Shown here piece after piece: positions 1-8,874 of a DNA stretch of 45,384 nt (position 1 is the first letter of the stretch; every line of letters starts with the position of its first letter). Under the pieces are notes generated by a model, which searched no databases, was not told where the DNA came from, and was given only the letters and a program-made list of their open reading frames with translations. Source of the DNA: Oscillospiraceae bacterium. GTDB lineage: Bacteria > Bacillota > Clostridia > Oscillospirales > JAAYXM01. Position numbers and translations under genes: made by a program. The stretch covers positions 1 through 45,384 of the forward strand of contig JAFSIZ010000191.1 of NCBI GenBank assembly GCA_017439555.1, given 5' to 3'.

Positions 1-23
1 AAATATGCCGGTGGCATATTTTT
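1..23 (+). terminator. Hairpin at window start, probable terminator
   Basis: A perfect 9-bp stem (AAATATGCC / GGCATATTT) with a 3-nt loop is followed by further T residues. It looks like the intrinsic terminator of a gene lying to the left of the window. There is no gene in 24-328; that stretch holds a repeat copy and a possible promoter. Confidence 0.55.
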
Positions 24-80
24 AGCAATCGACCGCAGCGGCTATGCCGCGAGGAACTCTGTTATTTAAAGAGTATAACG

Positions 81-258
81 CTTTGCCGAAAAGCAAAGAA
101 GATACGTGTCTTTTATAAATCAACAACATGCGTTGTTGCATATGGGATAACGTTTAACCACCTCATCACCGCCTGCGGCGGAGCTTCCCCTCAAGGGGAA
201 GCCTTTGGGTTAGTGCGCTCCGCTGCCTTTGACACAAATGGGAGGCTTTCGGGGGTTG
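81..258 (+). repeat. Interspersed palindromic repeat, copy A (partial)
   Basis: From about 81 this matches the copies at 45147-45384 (same orientation) and 31758-31997 (opposite orientation) almost base for base. It carries the AAGATACGTGTCTTTT segment, a palindrome around the AACAAC/GTTGTT bases, and the GC-rich module with the internal palindrome CTTCCCCTCAAGGGGAAG. It ends near a GGGAGGCTTTCGGG motif that recurs at the other copies. The left, G-run part present in the other copies is missing. No ORF of its own is evident. Confidence 0.85.
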
Positions 259-265
259 GGCAAAT

Positions 266-294
266 TTGAAATCATTTATGTATATTTTTAAATT
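266..294 (+). promoter_or_regulatory. Possible promoter of the lipoprotein gene
   Basis: TTGAAA (266-271), a 17-bp spacer and TAAATT (289-294) lie about 35 bases upstream of the 329 start, just after the repeat. The -10 match is weak. Confidence 0.35.
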
Positions 295-328
295 CAATCG
301 GCGATAATATACCCGAGGTGATTTGAAA

Positions 329-820
329 ATGAAAAAAATCTTATTTGTTCTCATAGCTTCGCTCCTGCTGTTTGCCTCCTGTGCAGATAGGGCAAGCGAA
401 AACAGCGGCGACACTCCTGTGGAAAACAGCGCACCCGGCGGCGAGCGGATAGCAATGTATGACAAGGACGGGCTGAGCTTTGATGTTCCCGAGGCGTGGC
501 AGCAGAATTTCAAGGCTGTCACGCGGGAGGTCGGCTCAACCGGCAACACATATCCGCAAACGGATTTCTACTACACAGACGGCTCACGCGATATTCTTCT
601 CATGTCCATCGGGAAATATACGCGCGACCAATGGGAAAACCTCAAAAAGACAGGCGAGGATTTAAAAGACGCGATGCTCGGTGAATCGGGTGATAAGAAC
701 CACGTCTATTCAATCCGCTACGAAAACCACGATTATATCGAGGAACGCGACCTGCGCGATATGCTGAACAGCCTGAAGGCTGAGGCGCAAAAGCTTCGCG
801 ACAAAATAAAAATATCGTAG
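329..820 (+). CDS. Small putative lipoprotein, function unknown
   Basis: The protein has 163 residues and an N-terminal hydrophobic segment ending in a lipobox (LLFASC), so it is probably diacylated at that Cys and anchored outside the membrane. The next residues are low-complexity Ser/Glu/Asn, followed by a mixed alpha/beta domain containing YDKDGLSFDVPEAWQ. This resembles the PsbP-like or DUF-type folds of small Clostridial lipoproteins, but I recognise no family. I chose ATG 329 because GAGGTG at 315-320 sits 8 bases before it; an in-frame TTG at 323 is too close to that site. The gene stands alone and is convergent with mgsA, with a shared terminator overlapping its stop. Confidence 0.8.
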   Translation: MKKILFVLIASLLLFASCADRASENSGDTPVENSAPGGERIAMYDKDGLSFDVPEAWQQNFKAVTREVGSTGNTYPQTDFYYTDGSRDILLMSIGKYTRDQWENLKKTGEDLKDAMLGESGDKNHVYSIRYENHDYIEERDLRDMLNSLKAEAQKLRDKIKIS

Positions 821-845
821 AGTTTTTACTCTACGATATTTTTTA
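811..845. terminator. Bidirectional intrinsic terminator
   Basis: A perfect 12-bp stem (AATATCGTAGAG / CTCTACGATATT) with a 6-nt loop is flanked by T residues on the plus side and an A-rich tract on the other side. It overlaps the stop codon of the lipoprotein gene and serves the convergent mgsA as well. Confidence 0.85.
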
Positions 846-861
846 TTGCCATATTATAAAT

Positions 862-1275
862 TTAAAAAAGCTCCTGATTCGGGGTTACATTATCTCTCCA
901 ATCCATATCGCCGCGCGCAAGACCGAGCACGAGCACCTCTGCTGTTGCAATGTTTGTCGCAACAGGCACGTTATGCACATCACACAGGCGCAAAAGAGAA
1001 TTTATCGCCGGCTCGTGTGGCTGCTCGGAGAGCGGATCGCGGAAAAACAGCATCATATCTATCTCATTATATGCAATTCTCGCGCCGATCTGCTGGTCAC
1101 CGCCCTGCGCTCCCGAAAGGAACTGGCGCACGTTGAGCCCTGTCGCCTCAGATACGAGCTTTGCCGTTGTGCCCGTGCCGCAGAGCGAATGCTTTTCAAG
1201 CACGCCTTTATACGCTATGCAGAACTGAATCATAAGTTCTTTTTTCTTGTCGTGTGCAATAAGTGCTATGTTCAT
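862..1275 (-). CDS. mgsA: Methylglyoxal synthase
   Basis: This 137-residue protein converts dihydroxyacetone phosphate to methylglyoxal and phosphate, a bypass that relieves sugar-phosphate stress in the cytoplasm. The full family pattern is visible: [10 protein letters not shown] at the N-terminus (His8, Asp9), the phosphate-binding GTGTT around 33-37, [11 protein letters not shown] with the catalytic Asp60 (Asp71 in E. coli), and FFRDPL...PHEP with His87. Length is normal for short MgsA proteins. AAGAGG lies just upstream of the ATG. It is the last gene of the cell-shape cluster, 32 bases after minD. That position matches the mre-min-rodA-mgsA order of many Clostridia, although rodA and minE are missing here. 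Confidence 0.95.
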   Translation of the reverse strand: MNIALIAHDKKKELMIQFCIAYKGVLEKHSLCGTGTTAKLVSEATGLNVRQFLSGAQGGDQQIGARIAYNEIDMMLFFRDPLSEQPHEPAINSLLRLCDVHNVPVATNIATAEVLVLGLARGDMDWRDNVTPNQELF

Positions 1276-1307
1276 ATCTTATCCTCTTATTTTCTCTGAA
1301 GCCTTAG

Positions 1308-2066
1308 TTATATCTTTCTCGGAATTTTCATAAGCGGCACGCTTTCGCCGCATATTCTTCTTGCAATGTTGCGGTATGCCTTTGCCGCAGGCGAGCGGAG
1401 ATCGGAAAACAGGAGCTTTCCGCGGTTTGCCGCCTCTATAACCTTTTTGTCCTCCGGCACGATGCCGATAAGCTGAGTTGATGTGCGGTCTATCGCCTCA
1501 TCTATGTTTGCAGAGGCGAGCCTGCGTATCAGCGACGGCCTGACGCGGTTTACAACAAGGCGTATGTCCGATATTCCGCGCGAGCGGAGTGCCGCGCGTG
1601 TCAGCTGTGCATCGCGGAGGCTGACCGTATCCGGCGTTGCTACCAGAAGCGCAGCATCAGCCGCTGCTGCTGCAAGCTTGAAGCCAAAATCCAGCCCTGC
1701 CGGGCAATCGATGATGCAGAAATCGCAGAGCTTCTTTATCTCGCGGATGAGCTCTGCCATCTGCCCGACCGAGGTTTCTCTTCCTGCGTTTTCGCCAAGC
1801 GGTGCGGAGAGCAGCGAAAGCCCCGATATCAGCGGATGCGCAAGCAGCGCGCGTGAGAGCGGAACGTTTCCCGACAAGACATCCGTAAAATCAAAGAGCG
1901 CGGAATCCGAAACGCCGAGCACGATATCCATATTGCGAAGCCCGACATCGGCATCGACGACGACAACTTTTTTGCCGAGCGCCGCAAGACAGCAGGCAAT
2001 CCCTGACGCAACCGAGGTTTTACCTGTGCCGCCCTTGCCCGATGCAACGCATATCGCACGTGACAT
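1308..2066 (-). CDS. minD: Septum-site determining protein MinD
   Basis: This 252-residue ParA/MinD-type ATPase normally recruits the division inhibitor MinC to the membrane at the cell poles. The deviant Walker A motif GKGGTGKT is at 10-17, switch I follows in VVDADVGLRNMDIVLG, and Walker B is IIDCPAG. MinD rather than ParA or FlhG is supported by the RNMD sequence and the mre context. The C-terminal residues are a short basic stretch with some hydrophobics, so the membrane-targeting helix is less obvious than in classical MinD. Neither minC nor minE is present in the window. It has its own promoter, and GAAAGGAG and GGGAG lie before the ATG. Confidence 0.9.
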   Translation of the reverse strand: MSRAICVASGKGGTGKTSVASGIACCLAALGKKVVVVDADVGLRNMDIVLGVSDSALFDFTDVLSGNVPLSRALLAHPLISGLSLLSAPLGENAGRETSVGQMAELIREIKKLCDFCIIDCPAGLDFGFKLAAAAADAALLVATPDTVSLRDAQLTRAALRSRGISDIRLVVNRVRPSLIRRLASANIDEAIDRTSTQLIGIVPEDKKVIEAANRGKLLFSDLRSPAAKAYRNIARRICGESVPLMKIPRKI

Positions 2067-2100
2067 ATCGCTCCCGCTCCTTTCTCAGCATATCAATTAT

Positions 2101-2129
2101 AGTATACAATATAAAAAATAATTTGTAAA
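2101..2129 (-). promoter_or_regulatory. Promoter of minD-mgsA
   Basis: On the minus strand TTTACA (2124-2129), a 17-bp spacer and TATACT (2101-2106) lie in the AT-rich 121-bp gap between the PBP2 gene and minD. It suggests that minD and mgsA can be transcribed separately from the mre genes. Confidence 0.65.
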
Positions 2130-2187
2130 TTCTTTTTTCGGCATCTTTGAAAAACAGATTGATTTAAACCTGCGATTTTCATTTTTC

Positions 2188-4242
2188 TTATCCGATAAGT
2201 GCGCCTTCATAGGTGCGCCTGTCGTTTTCAAAGCTCGCCCCGAAATATGCATCAAACACAGCCTTTGCAACAGACGGTATTCTACTTCCCTGACCGCCGT
2301 TCTCGACAACTACCGCAATAGCTACCTCAGGGTCATCTATCGGCGCAAATGCGACATAGAGCGCGTGAGAGCCGCCCGGAGCCTGGGCAGAGCCCGTCTT
2401 TCCGCCGACTGCCACGCCATAGCTTCCGAACACTGAATAGGACGTGCCGCCGACCTCCTGCGCACCTGCGTGAAGCCCGTCTATGACCGCCTGATATGTG
2501 CTGTCGCTCATCTCGATGCGGCTCACCACCTCGGGAAGCGGCGCTTCTATTTCCTCGTTTGTATCCGGATCGCGCACGCTTTTGAGCAGATGCGGCTTAT
2601 ATCTGACACCGCGGTTCACAAGCTGTGCGACATAGTTCGCGAGCTGAATCGGTGTTACCATCGTGTCAGACTGACCTATCGCGGCGGACAGTGTCTCGCC
2701 CGGATACCAGGTCTTGCCCTTCTCCTCACGTGCGACGCGGCTTGCCACCTGCCCCGAAACCTCGCCTGCAATCTCAATTCCCGTTTTCTGCCCGAGCCCG
2801 AAGCGGCCTGCCCAATCGGCGAGACTGTCTATTCCTACCTGACGCCCCACATCATAGAAGAAATAGTTGCACGAGACCTTTATCGCCTCTGAAACGTCTA
2901 TTTTTCCGTGTGTCTTTCCATATTGGCGGAAGATATCACACATCGGCGTTGTGCTCGGCGCATAATACATATACTTACCGGTTGTGAGCATCTTTTCATC
3001 AGGGCCGATTACCCCCTGCTCAAGGCCTGCAACCGCCGTTATCATCTTGAATGTCGAGCCTGGCGGAAACGTTCCCTGTATTGCGCGGTTGAAGAGCGGA
3101 AGATATTTGTCTTTCGCAAGCGCATTATACTGCTTTTTATATTGTGTTATATCATATGTCGGATATGAGGCTGAGACGAGCAGCCCTCCCGTCTTGACAT
3201 CTATAGCGACAACGGCCGCGCCCTTGGCGTTATCTCCGCCCCAGCGCGAATTTGTCTTTCCCTCTGCGCGAAGTCTCGGCACGAGCTCGGCAAGCGCCTT
3301 TTCCGCCGCCTCCTGCATCTTGAGATCTATCGTCAGCACGCAGTTTTTCCCGAGCACGGGCGGCTCCTCATAGAGCACCGTCGTCGTCTTTCCGGTTGTT
3401 GTCGTCTCTGTTGTCTTCGAGCCGTCGATACCGCGGAGATAGTGTTCATATGATTTCTCAACGCCGTCTTTTCCGACCATATCCGTCATCTTATATCCCT
3501 TTTCGCGAAGGGCAGCATACTCCTCGCGATAGATGATATCGACGCGCCCGAGTATGTGTGCGGCGGCGGACGTTTTATATTCGCGTATCGGCTCGACATC
3601 TATGAGCACGCCGGGCAGCGAGCGCGAATGCTCTTTTATTCTCGTTACAAGCTCGCGGTCAACGTCTCTCGCAAATGTATACGGCGCGGATTTTGAAAAG
3701 CCGCGCGTTTCCATCTCATAGCACACGCCGCAGAGCTTTCGCAGCAATGCAGAGTCCTGCGTTTTCAGGTCATATCTCTCGGCAAGAAGGCGGATAAGCT
3801 CATCAGCCGTTGTGTTCTCCTCCCATTTTCTGTCATCGAGATATGCCGCGACAGCCTTCTGGTCACCCGAGCCGTCCTCATAGGTATAGGCAAACGGCGA
3901 CGCGGCAGACACAGGCAGCGTATCGATATATTCCTGCCCTGCTCCGTCGCAGAGCGCGATGAGCGCGGTGAGCACCTCTTCGCGGCGCTCCTTGTCCCAG
4001 GTCATCGCATCGAATACAACAGAGAAGCTCATCCTGTTTGTCACGAGAGGGCGGCCGAATCTGTCAAGAATCTCGCCGCGCGGCGCTGTTACCGTAACCG
4101 TTCGCGCTGTGCGCTTTGCCGAGCGCTCGAGATATTCCTCGCCCGATACTATCTGCAAAAAATAGAGACGCCCGACAAATACAACCGCGGCGACGAGCGC
4201 AACCGCGACGAGAACCCAGACCCTCGCCTTGTTTCTGTTCAT
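2188..4242 (-). CDS. mrdA: Penicillin-binding protein 2, elongation transpeptidase
   Basis: This class B PBP of 684 residues cross-links peptidoglycan during elongation with the MreCD/RodA complex. A single N-terminal membrane anchor (about 8-33) is followed by the dimerisation domain with VTAPRGEILDRFGRPL, then the transpeptidase domain. The active-site motifs are intact: STFK (Ser396), SCN (457-459) and KTGS (615-618). A Thr-rich insert lies before the transpeptidase domain. A GTG start at 4254 is possible but overlaps AAGGAGG; ATG 4242, 11 bases downstream of that site, fits better. It follows mreD by 40 bases. The missing partner RodA must be encoded elsewhere, if present. Confidence 0.93.
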   Translation of the reverse strand: MNRNKARVWVLVAVALVAAVVFVGRLYFLQIVSGEEYLERSAKRTARTVTVTAPRGEILDRFGRPLVTNRMSFSVVFDAMTWDKERREEVLTALIALCDGAGQEYIDTLPVSAASPFAYTYEDGSGDQKAVAAYLDDRKWEENTTADELIRLLAERYDLKTQDSALLRKLCGVCYEMETRGFSKSAPYTFARDVDRELVTRIKEHSRSLPGVLIDVEPIREYKTSAAAHILGRVDIIYREEYAALREKGYKMTDMVGKDGVEKSYEHYLRGIDGSKTTETTTTGKTTTVLYEEPPVLGKNCVLTIDLKMQEAAEKALAELVPRLRAEGKTNSRWGGDNAKGAAVVAIDVKTGGLLVSASYPTYDITQYKKQYNALAKDKYLPLFNRAIQGTFPPGSTFKMITAVAGLEQGVIGPDEKMLTTGKYMYYAPSTTPMCDIFRQYGKTHGKIDVSEAIKVSCNYFFYDVGRQVGIDSLADWAGRFGLGQKTGIEIAGEVSGQVASRVAREEKGKTWYPGETLSAAIGQSDTMVTPIQLANYVAQLVNRGVRYKPHLLKSVRDPDTNEEIEAPLPEVVSRIEMSDSTYQAVIDGLHAGAQEVGGTSYSVFGSYGVAVGGKTGSAQAPGGSHALYVAFAPIDDPEVAIAVVVENGGQGSRIPSVAKAVFDAYFGASFENDRRTYEGALIG

Positions 4243-4282
4243 TATCGGACGCACCTCCTTTTATCTTTTCCTTCTCTCGAAA

Positions 4283-4801
4283 TCAATCGTCGAGCCGCAG
4301 GAAGCTCTTTTCAATCTTTTTTATCAGCATATATAAAAACGGCGTAAACGGTGCCGTTGTTATAATCTCACCCGGAATTACATATGCAAGCGACACGATA
4401 CTTCCCACGCCGTTTGCAAGCATATAGAGGCAATAATGCACAAAGTGCATTGCTATTATCAGCACTGCCCAGTCAAGCAGAGCCATACCGTAGCTCTTCC
4501 AATACATAACCGTGTTCATAAGGCAGATGAGAAACGCAAGCACGCAGAGCGAAACCGTATAGAAGCCCTCGTGGTCTGAATATATCGCATCGCACATAAT
4601 TCCGCCGACAAGCCCTGCCGCCATACCGTCTGCCACGCCCTCGTGAAGCGCGATGCAGGCGACAATGAACGGAATCAGCGACGGCGCACACGAAAACACA
4701 CGGAATCCCGAAAGCAGCGTTGTCTGCAGGACAACGGAGATAAACATCAGGATGCCGTAGCATATCCATTTATAAAATTTTCGGCGCACCTCAAGCGTCA
4801 T
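4283..4801 (-). CDS. mreD: Rod shape-determining protein MreD
   Basis: The protein has 172 residues and five or six hydrophobic membrane segments, is positioned between mreC/maf and PBP2, and has the usual MreD length. MreD is an inner-membrane partner of MreC in the elongasome. Its sequence is poorly conserved as a family, so the call leans on topology, size and gene order; the segment HEGVADGMAAGLVGGIMCD matches the region of best conservation. GGAGGC precedes the ATG by 4-5 bases. The gene ends with charged residues after the last helix. Confidence 0.88.
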   Translation of the reverse strand: MTLEVRRKFYKWICYGILMFISVVLQTTLLSGFRVFSCAPSLIPFIVACIALHEGVADGMAAGLVGGIMCDAIYSDHEGFYTVSLCVLAFLICLMNTVMYWKSYGMALLDWAVLIIAMHFVHYCLYMLANGVGSIVSLAYVIPGEIITTAPFTPFLYMLIKKIEKSFLRLDD

Positions 4802-4821
4802 ATAAGCCTCCGTCTTTCAAA

Positions 4822-5373
4822 TCAGAAATTATTTTCAAGCATCTCAACAAGGCGTTTCATCGGAAGCCCGATGACGTTGAAATAATCTCCCGATATTTCG
4901 CAGACAAATTCGCCTGCGCCTCCCTGGATTCCATAGGCTCCTGCCTTGTCCATACATTCGCCCGTGGCGACATAGGCATCTATCTCCTGCTCGGAAAGCT
5001 CGCGGAAGATGACCTTTGTGCAGACGGCATCAAGAAGCTCTGCTCCGTCTTTTATAACGCACACGCCTGTATAGACCTCCTGCACGCCTCCCGACATAGA
5101 CATAAGCATTTCCTTTGCATGGGCCTCACTTTTCGGCTTGCCGAGCACAGCGCCGCCAAACGCAACAACCGTGTCTGCGCCGATTACAGTGTCACCCGGG
5201 TGGCGCGATGCGACCTCGCGCGCCTTGATTGCGGCAAGGCTCATGACATAATCTCGGACGCTTCCGCCCTCAAACTCAGGCTCAAAGGCATCCGAAACAT
5301 CTATCACAAACTCTTTTGTATACAAGCCGAGAAGCTCGCGCCGTCTCGGCGATTTTGATGCAAGAACAAGCAT
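4822..5373 (-). CDS. maf: Maf family nucleoside triphosphate pyrophosphatase
   Basis: Maf proteins of 183 residues hydrolyse dTTP/UTP or modified nucleotides to monophosphates and may restrain division. The signature is complete: LASKSPRRRELL at residues 4-15, the DTVIGADTVV motif with its catalytic Asp, GKPKSEAHAKEML, and YTGVCV. The gene lies between mreC and mreD, whereas in many Firmicutes maf precedes mreB, so the order here is rearranged. It is separated from mreD by 20 bases and from mreC by 13, consistent with co-transcription. Confidence 0.93.
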   Translation of the reverse strand: MLVLASKSPRRRELLGLYTKEFVIDVSDAFEPEFEGGSVRDYVMSLAAIKAREVASRHPGDTVIGADTVVAFGGAVLGKPKSEAHAKEMLMSMSGGVQEVYTGVCVIKDGAELLDAVCTKVIFRELSEQEIDAYVATGECMDKAGAYGIQGGAGEFVCEISGDYFNVIGLPMKRLVEMLENNF

Positions 5374-5386
5374 AGAACGTCCTCTC

Positions 5387-6226
5387 TTATTCCGTTATCT
5401 GAAAGCTCTTTATAACGAGCACGTGGTTTACCTTGTCAAGATCCACAGCCGGGCGCACCGTTGCATATTTTGAGATGCCGTGGCTTTCGTTTCTGACCTC
5501 GACAACGCTGCCGAGCACTATTCCCTTCGGGAAGAGCCCACCGACGCCCGAAGTCTCAATCATATCGCCTGCCAGAAGCTCTGTGTTCCTCGGAAGATAG
5601 CTTAAGCGGAAAAGCCCCTCTGACATAAGCTCAAAATCACCCTCCGCGCTTGCAACATCACGCGTGCGCGAAGCTATTGCCGATGCCTCCATCGTCGTGT
5701 CCGTGATGGCTGTAACCGTCGCCCACGTTGCCCCGACCTCGCTTACATAGCCGACCATACCGTCTGACGTGATGACGCAGTTGTCCGGAGCTATGCCTGC
5801 GCTCGAGCCCTTGTTTATCGTGAACGAGCGCGTCCAGTTGTCGGCGTTTTTCGCGACAATCTCAGCCGCCTCAAACACAAACGAAGAATCGCGCTCACGA
5901 AGGCCGAGTGCGGCACGCAGCTGCTCGTTCTCCTTCGCCATCGCCTCGCGCTCACGAAGCGCCTGCTTCACGACGGAAAGCTCCTCGCGCAGACGCGCGT
6001 TCTCTTTCTCCGCCTCGTCATAGCGCAGCGCACGGTCAGCGCGCTCGGAAAAATATTCGGTAACGTTTGAGACAACGCCCTGTATCGGTTTTGTTATTAT
6101 GTTGATAAGAGAGCCTATCGGCGATATCCTGCCGCCCGAAACCGCAGACAGAATCGCAAGGATAAGCGACAGCAGGACGGCAATGAGAAATATAATCACC
6201 GTCTTTTTCGAGAAAAATTCATTCAT
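5387..6226 (-). CDS. mreC: Rod shape-determining protein MreC
   Basis: This 279-residue bitopic protein has one N-terminal membrane helix (about 8-28), a coiled coil rich in Glu/Arg/Ala (about 60-108), and the periplasmic-type beta-barrel domain with FTINKGSSAGI, GMVGYVSEVG and GVGGLFPKGIVLG. These are diagnostic MreC sequences. It scaffolds MreD and PBP2 in side-wall synthesis. No mreB precedes it; the next gene upstream is dut, 50 bases away. AAGGA lies before the ATG. Confidence 0.95.
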   Translation of the reverse strand: MNEFFSKKTVIIFLIAVLLSLILAILSAVSGGRISPIGSLINIITKPIQGVVSNVTEYFSERADRALRYDEAEKENARLREELSVVKQALREREAMAKENEQLRAALGLRERDSSFVFEAAEIVAKNADNWTRSFTINKGSSAGIAPDNCVITSDGMVGYVSEVGATWATVTAITDTTMEASAIASRTRDVASAEGDFELMSEGLFRLSYLPRNTELLAGDMIETSGVGGLFPKGIVLGSVVEVRNESHGISKYATVRPAVDLDKVNHVLVIKSFQITE

Positions 6227-6276
6227 AGAAATCCCGTTCCTTCAATGCGTGATCAGTGAAAAAGCTATTTGCGACC

Positions 6277-6717
6277 TCAGCTCTTCCCTGTGCTTCCGAA
6301 GCCGCCGCTTCCGCGCTCCGTCTCCGAAACCTCGTCGGTCACGACAAGCTCAGGCGTTTCAACCGGCATTATGAGAAGCTGGGCAATCCTCTCGCCCGGG
6401 GCGATTTCAAAATCCGCGCCGCCGAGGTTGATGAGCCCGACCTTTATCTCTCCGCGATAGTCGCTGTCGATTATGCCGACGCCGTTTGCAAGCGAGATGC
6501 CGTGTTTTATCGCAAGTCCGCTTCTCGCGCAGACCACTGCCACGAGGTTTTTATGAGGAAGCTCGATGCACACCCCTGTCGGCACAGGGAATATTTCGCC
6601 GCGCGGGATAGTTATCGGCTCTTTTATATCGGCGCACAGGTCATAGCCTGCGCTGCCCTCTGTTGCGCGCTTTGGCAGACGCGCCGTTTCTGTCAGCAAT
6701 TTTATCTGAATATTCAT
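6277..6717 (-). CDS. dut: Deoxyuridine 5'-triphosphate nucleotidohydrolase (dUTPase)
   Basis: This trimeric dUTPase converts dUTP to dUMP and pyrophosphate, preventing uracil incorporation and supplying dTMP synthesis. All five motifs are visible: AGYDLCA, RSGLAIKHGI, the GVGIIDSDYRGE uridine-binding hairpin, RIAQLLI, and the Gly-rich C-terminal GSGGFGSTG. The 146-residue length is typical. I set the start at ATG 6717 because GGAGG lies 5-6 bases upstream; a longer reading frame adds ten residues without a ribosome site and without homology to the family N-terminus. Confidence 0.95.
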   Translation of the reverse strand: MNIQIKLLTETARLPKRATEGSAGYDLCADIKEPITIPRGEIFPVPTGVCIELPHKNLVAVVCARSGLAIKHGISLANGVGIIDSDYRGEIKVGLINLGGADFEIAPGERIAQLLIMPVETPELVVTDEVSETERGSGGFGSTGKS

Positions 6718-6771
6718 AAAAACCTCCGTTTTATTCATACTCCGCAAAAGCAGGCATTGCCGCCGCTTTTT

Positions 6772-8871
6772 CTATTCCACACCTCTGTAATAGAGACCAC
6801 GCGTATATTCATGGGGCATATAATCGCCGCGGCCGAGATACGCATCATATACCTGCACACATTCGCGCGCGTTCTCACTCGTGAATTCGAGCCTCGCATA
6901 TGCAAGACCGCACCGCTCCCAATCGCGGCGCTTGTCTCCGAGATATATCTTCTGTGAGTTGAGGATGACCGTCCTGTGATTGAATTCGCGAACAATCGGA
7001 AACGAAACGCCCGTTCTGTCAACAAGGACGTGGTGATTGTCGCACACACACGCGCCCGTCTGCGCCCTGATGACGCAATTTTCGCATATCATAAGCGGAA
7101 GCCGCCCATAGACGATGGCCTCTGTGTCTATAATCTTTGAGACATCGCGTATCTGCGCAAAGGTAAGCTCCGGCGAGAGCAGCGCCGAAATCGCACCGCG
7201 CCGCCTTATCTCACGCAAAGCATGGGAATTTGTTATATTGAGGCCGTAATCTGCGCGGATATCCGAAAATCCACATTCGGAGGAGAGCCTGATATGCCCG
7301 ATATTTCCGACAGAGGCGCACGCTATTCCCATATCTGCAGCAAGCTTTGCAAGCCTCTTTATCTCATCGGCCTCAGTGTCCTTTATTATGCGCGGAAAGC
7401 GCGCAACAACCTTCGTTTTCTTTGCCGCTGCGGCGATTGCTTCTGTGTTGTTCTCAAACTCCGTGAGCGGAATATATATGAGCTCCGGCGCTCTTTCTAT
7501 CAGCGCATCGCTTATCTGCGAGACGCTTCTGACGCTGACCGTAAGCTTCGGCGGCTCCTTGCGGTTGACGAGCTTGAAGCCGACATTGAATTTGCCCTCA
7601 CACCGTTCCTTTTTCGGGCTGTAATGCTCCTCAAGCTCCCCGAGACATTCGCGGCGCATTGCGTTTATCGCAGACAGCGCAAGCGCAAGCCCTTCGCCAA
7701 CCTTCACGTTTATGCTCTTTGCGACAAAGCGCGTACCGCCCGTTTTCTGAAGCTGGGCGCACACGTTTTCCTCGCTCAGTGGAACACGCAGCGCAGGCTC
7801 TGGCACAGGACCCTGAACAAGAACGCGCCTGCCATGCATATCACCTGCCGCCAGAAGCGCAGGCTTGTCTTTTTCTATTATGCAATAGAGCTCAATATCC
7901 TCGCGCAGCTCGGGGATATCGCCCTCATATGTCTTTCTCATCGCCGCAAGAAGCCCTTCCGGCGCAGCGGTTTCCGCGCGGATGCCGAACATATCGCGGC
8001 CGAGACGGTTTTTATAATAACCGTCTGTAAAGCCCTCACGCGAGAATATATCGGCAAGGACCTTTTTCTCTTTGTCTGTCGCCGCCCTTCCCTCGCGCAG
8101 GACGCGTGAATATATTCCCGTCACCGCGGCGACATATTCGGGGCGCTTCATACGCCCTTCGATCTTGAGCGATGCAACCCCCATCTCGGAGAGCTCTGTT
8201 ATATAATCGACAAGGCAGAGATCGCGCAGCGAAAGCGGATATCCGGGCGCCGCCGTTTCGCCGAGCTTGTATTGCATACGGCAGGGCTGAGCACAGAGGC
8301 CGCGGTTGCCGCTTCTTCTGCCGATAACGGCGCTCATCTCACACTGCCCCGACCAGCACATACACAACGCACCGTGGACGAAAACCTCAAGCTCCACAGG
8401 GCTCGATTTGCAGATGTGGCGTATTTCCTCGTGCGAAAGCTCGCGCGCGAGCACCACGCGCGAAAAGCCGAGCTCCGAAAGCGTGATGACGCCCTCTAAG
8501 TTGTGGACTGTCATCTGCGTGGATGCGTGAATCGGGAGCTCAGGTGCAACCTCGCGGAAAAGCCGCGCAACGCCGAGATCCGCAACAATTACGGCATCGA
8601 CACCTGCACGGTTGATATCGCGGCAGAGCTTTTCCACCTCCGCAAGCTCGCGGTCGCGCACGAGTGTGTTTACCGTGACATAGACACGAGCCCCGCGCTT
8701 ATGACAAAAGTCGCACGCGGAGCGGAGGTCGTCTGCTGTGAAGTTTTTCGCAAGACGGCGGGCGTTGAAATCGCCATAGCCGAGATAAACGGCGTCTGCG
8801 CCGTTCGCCACAGCTGCGCGGAGAGCCTCGGGGCTTCCTGCAGGGGCGAGGATTTCAGCACGCTTTGCCAT
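6772..8871 (-). CDS. Large U32 family peptidase (RlhA-like, with C-terminal extension)
   Basis: The protein has 699 residues. The N-terminal U32 domain starts AEILAPAGSPEALRAAV and contains VFVHGALCMCWSGQC and the GNRGLCAQPCR segment, with the conserved cysteines that bind an iron-sulfur cluster in studied U32 proteins. A long C-terminal part carries a second Cys group (ICENCVIRAQTGACVC), as in two-domain U32 proteins of Firmicutes. E. coli relatives such as RlhA hydroxylate 23S rRNA, while others are annotated as proteases, so the activity is open. The ATG follows the zapA stop by only 3 bases, implying coupling. The ribosome site is weak. Confidence 0.9.
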   Translation of the reverse strand: MAKRAEILAPAGSPEALRAAVANGADAVYLGYGDFNARRLAKNFTADDLRSACDFCHKRGARVYVTVNTLVRDRELAEVEKLCRDINRAGVDAVIVADLGVARLFREVAPELPIHASTQMTVHNLEGVITLSELGFSRVVLARELSHEEIRHICKSSPVELEVFVHGALCMCWSGQCEMSAVIGRRSGNRGLCAQPCRMQYKLGETAAPGYPLSLRDLCLVDYITELSEMGVASLKIEGRMKRPEYVAAVTGIYSRVLREGRAATDKEKKVLADIFSREGFTDGYYKNRLGRDMFGIRAETAAPEGLLAAMRKTYEGDIPELREDIELYCIIEKDKPALLAAGDMHGRRVLVQGPVPEPALRVPLSEENVCAQLQKTGGTRFVAKSINVKVGEGLALALSAINAMRRECLGELEEHYSPKKERCEGKFNVGFKLVNRKEPPKLTVSVRSVSQISDALIERAPELIYIPLTEFENNTEAIAAAAKKTKVVARFPRIIKDTEADEIKRLAKLAADMGIACASVGNIGHIRLSSECGFSDIRADYGLNITNSHALREIRRRGAISALLSPELTFAQIRDVSKIIDTEAIVYGRLPLMICENCVIRAQTGACVCDNHHVLVDRTGVSFPIVREFNHRTVILNSQKIYLGDKRRDWERCGLAYARLEFTSENARECVQVYDAYLGRGDYMPHEYTRGLYYRGVE

Positions 8872-8874
8872 TTC

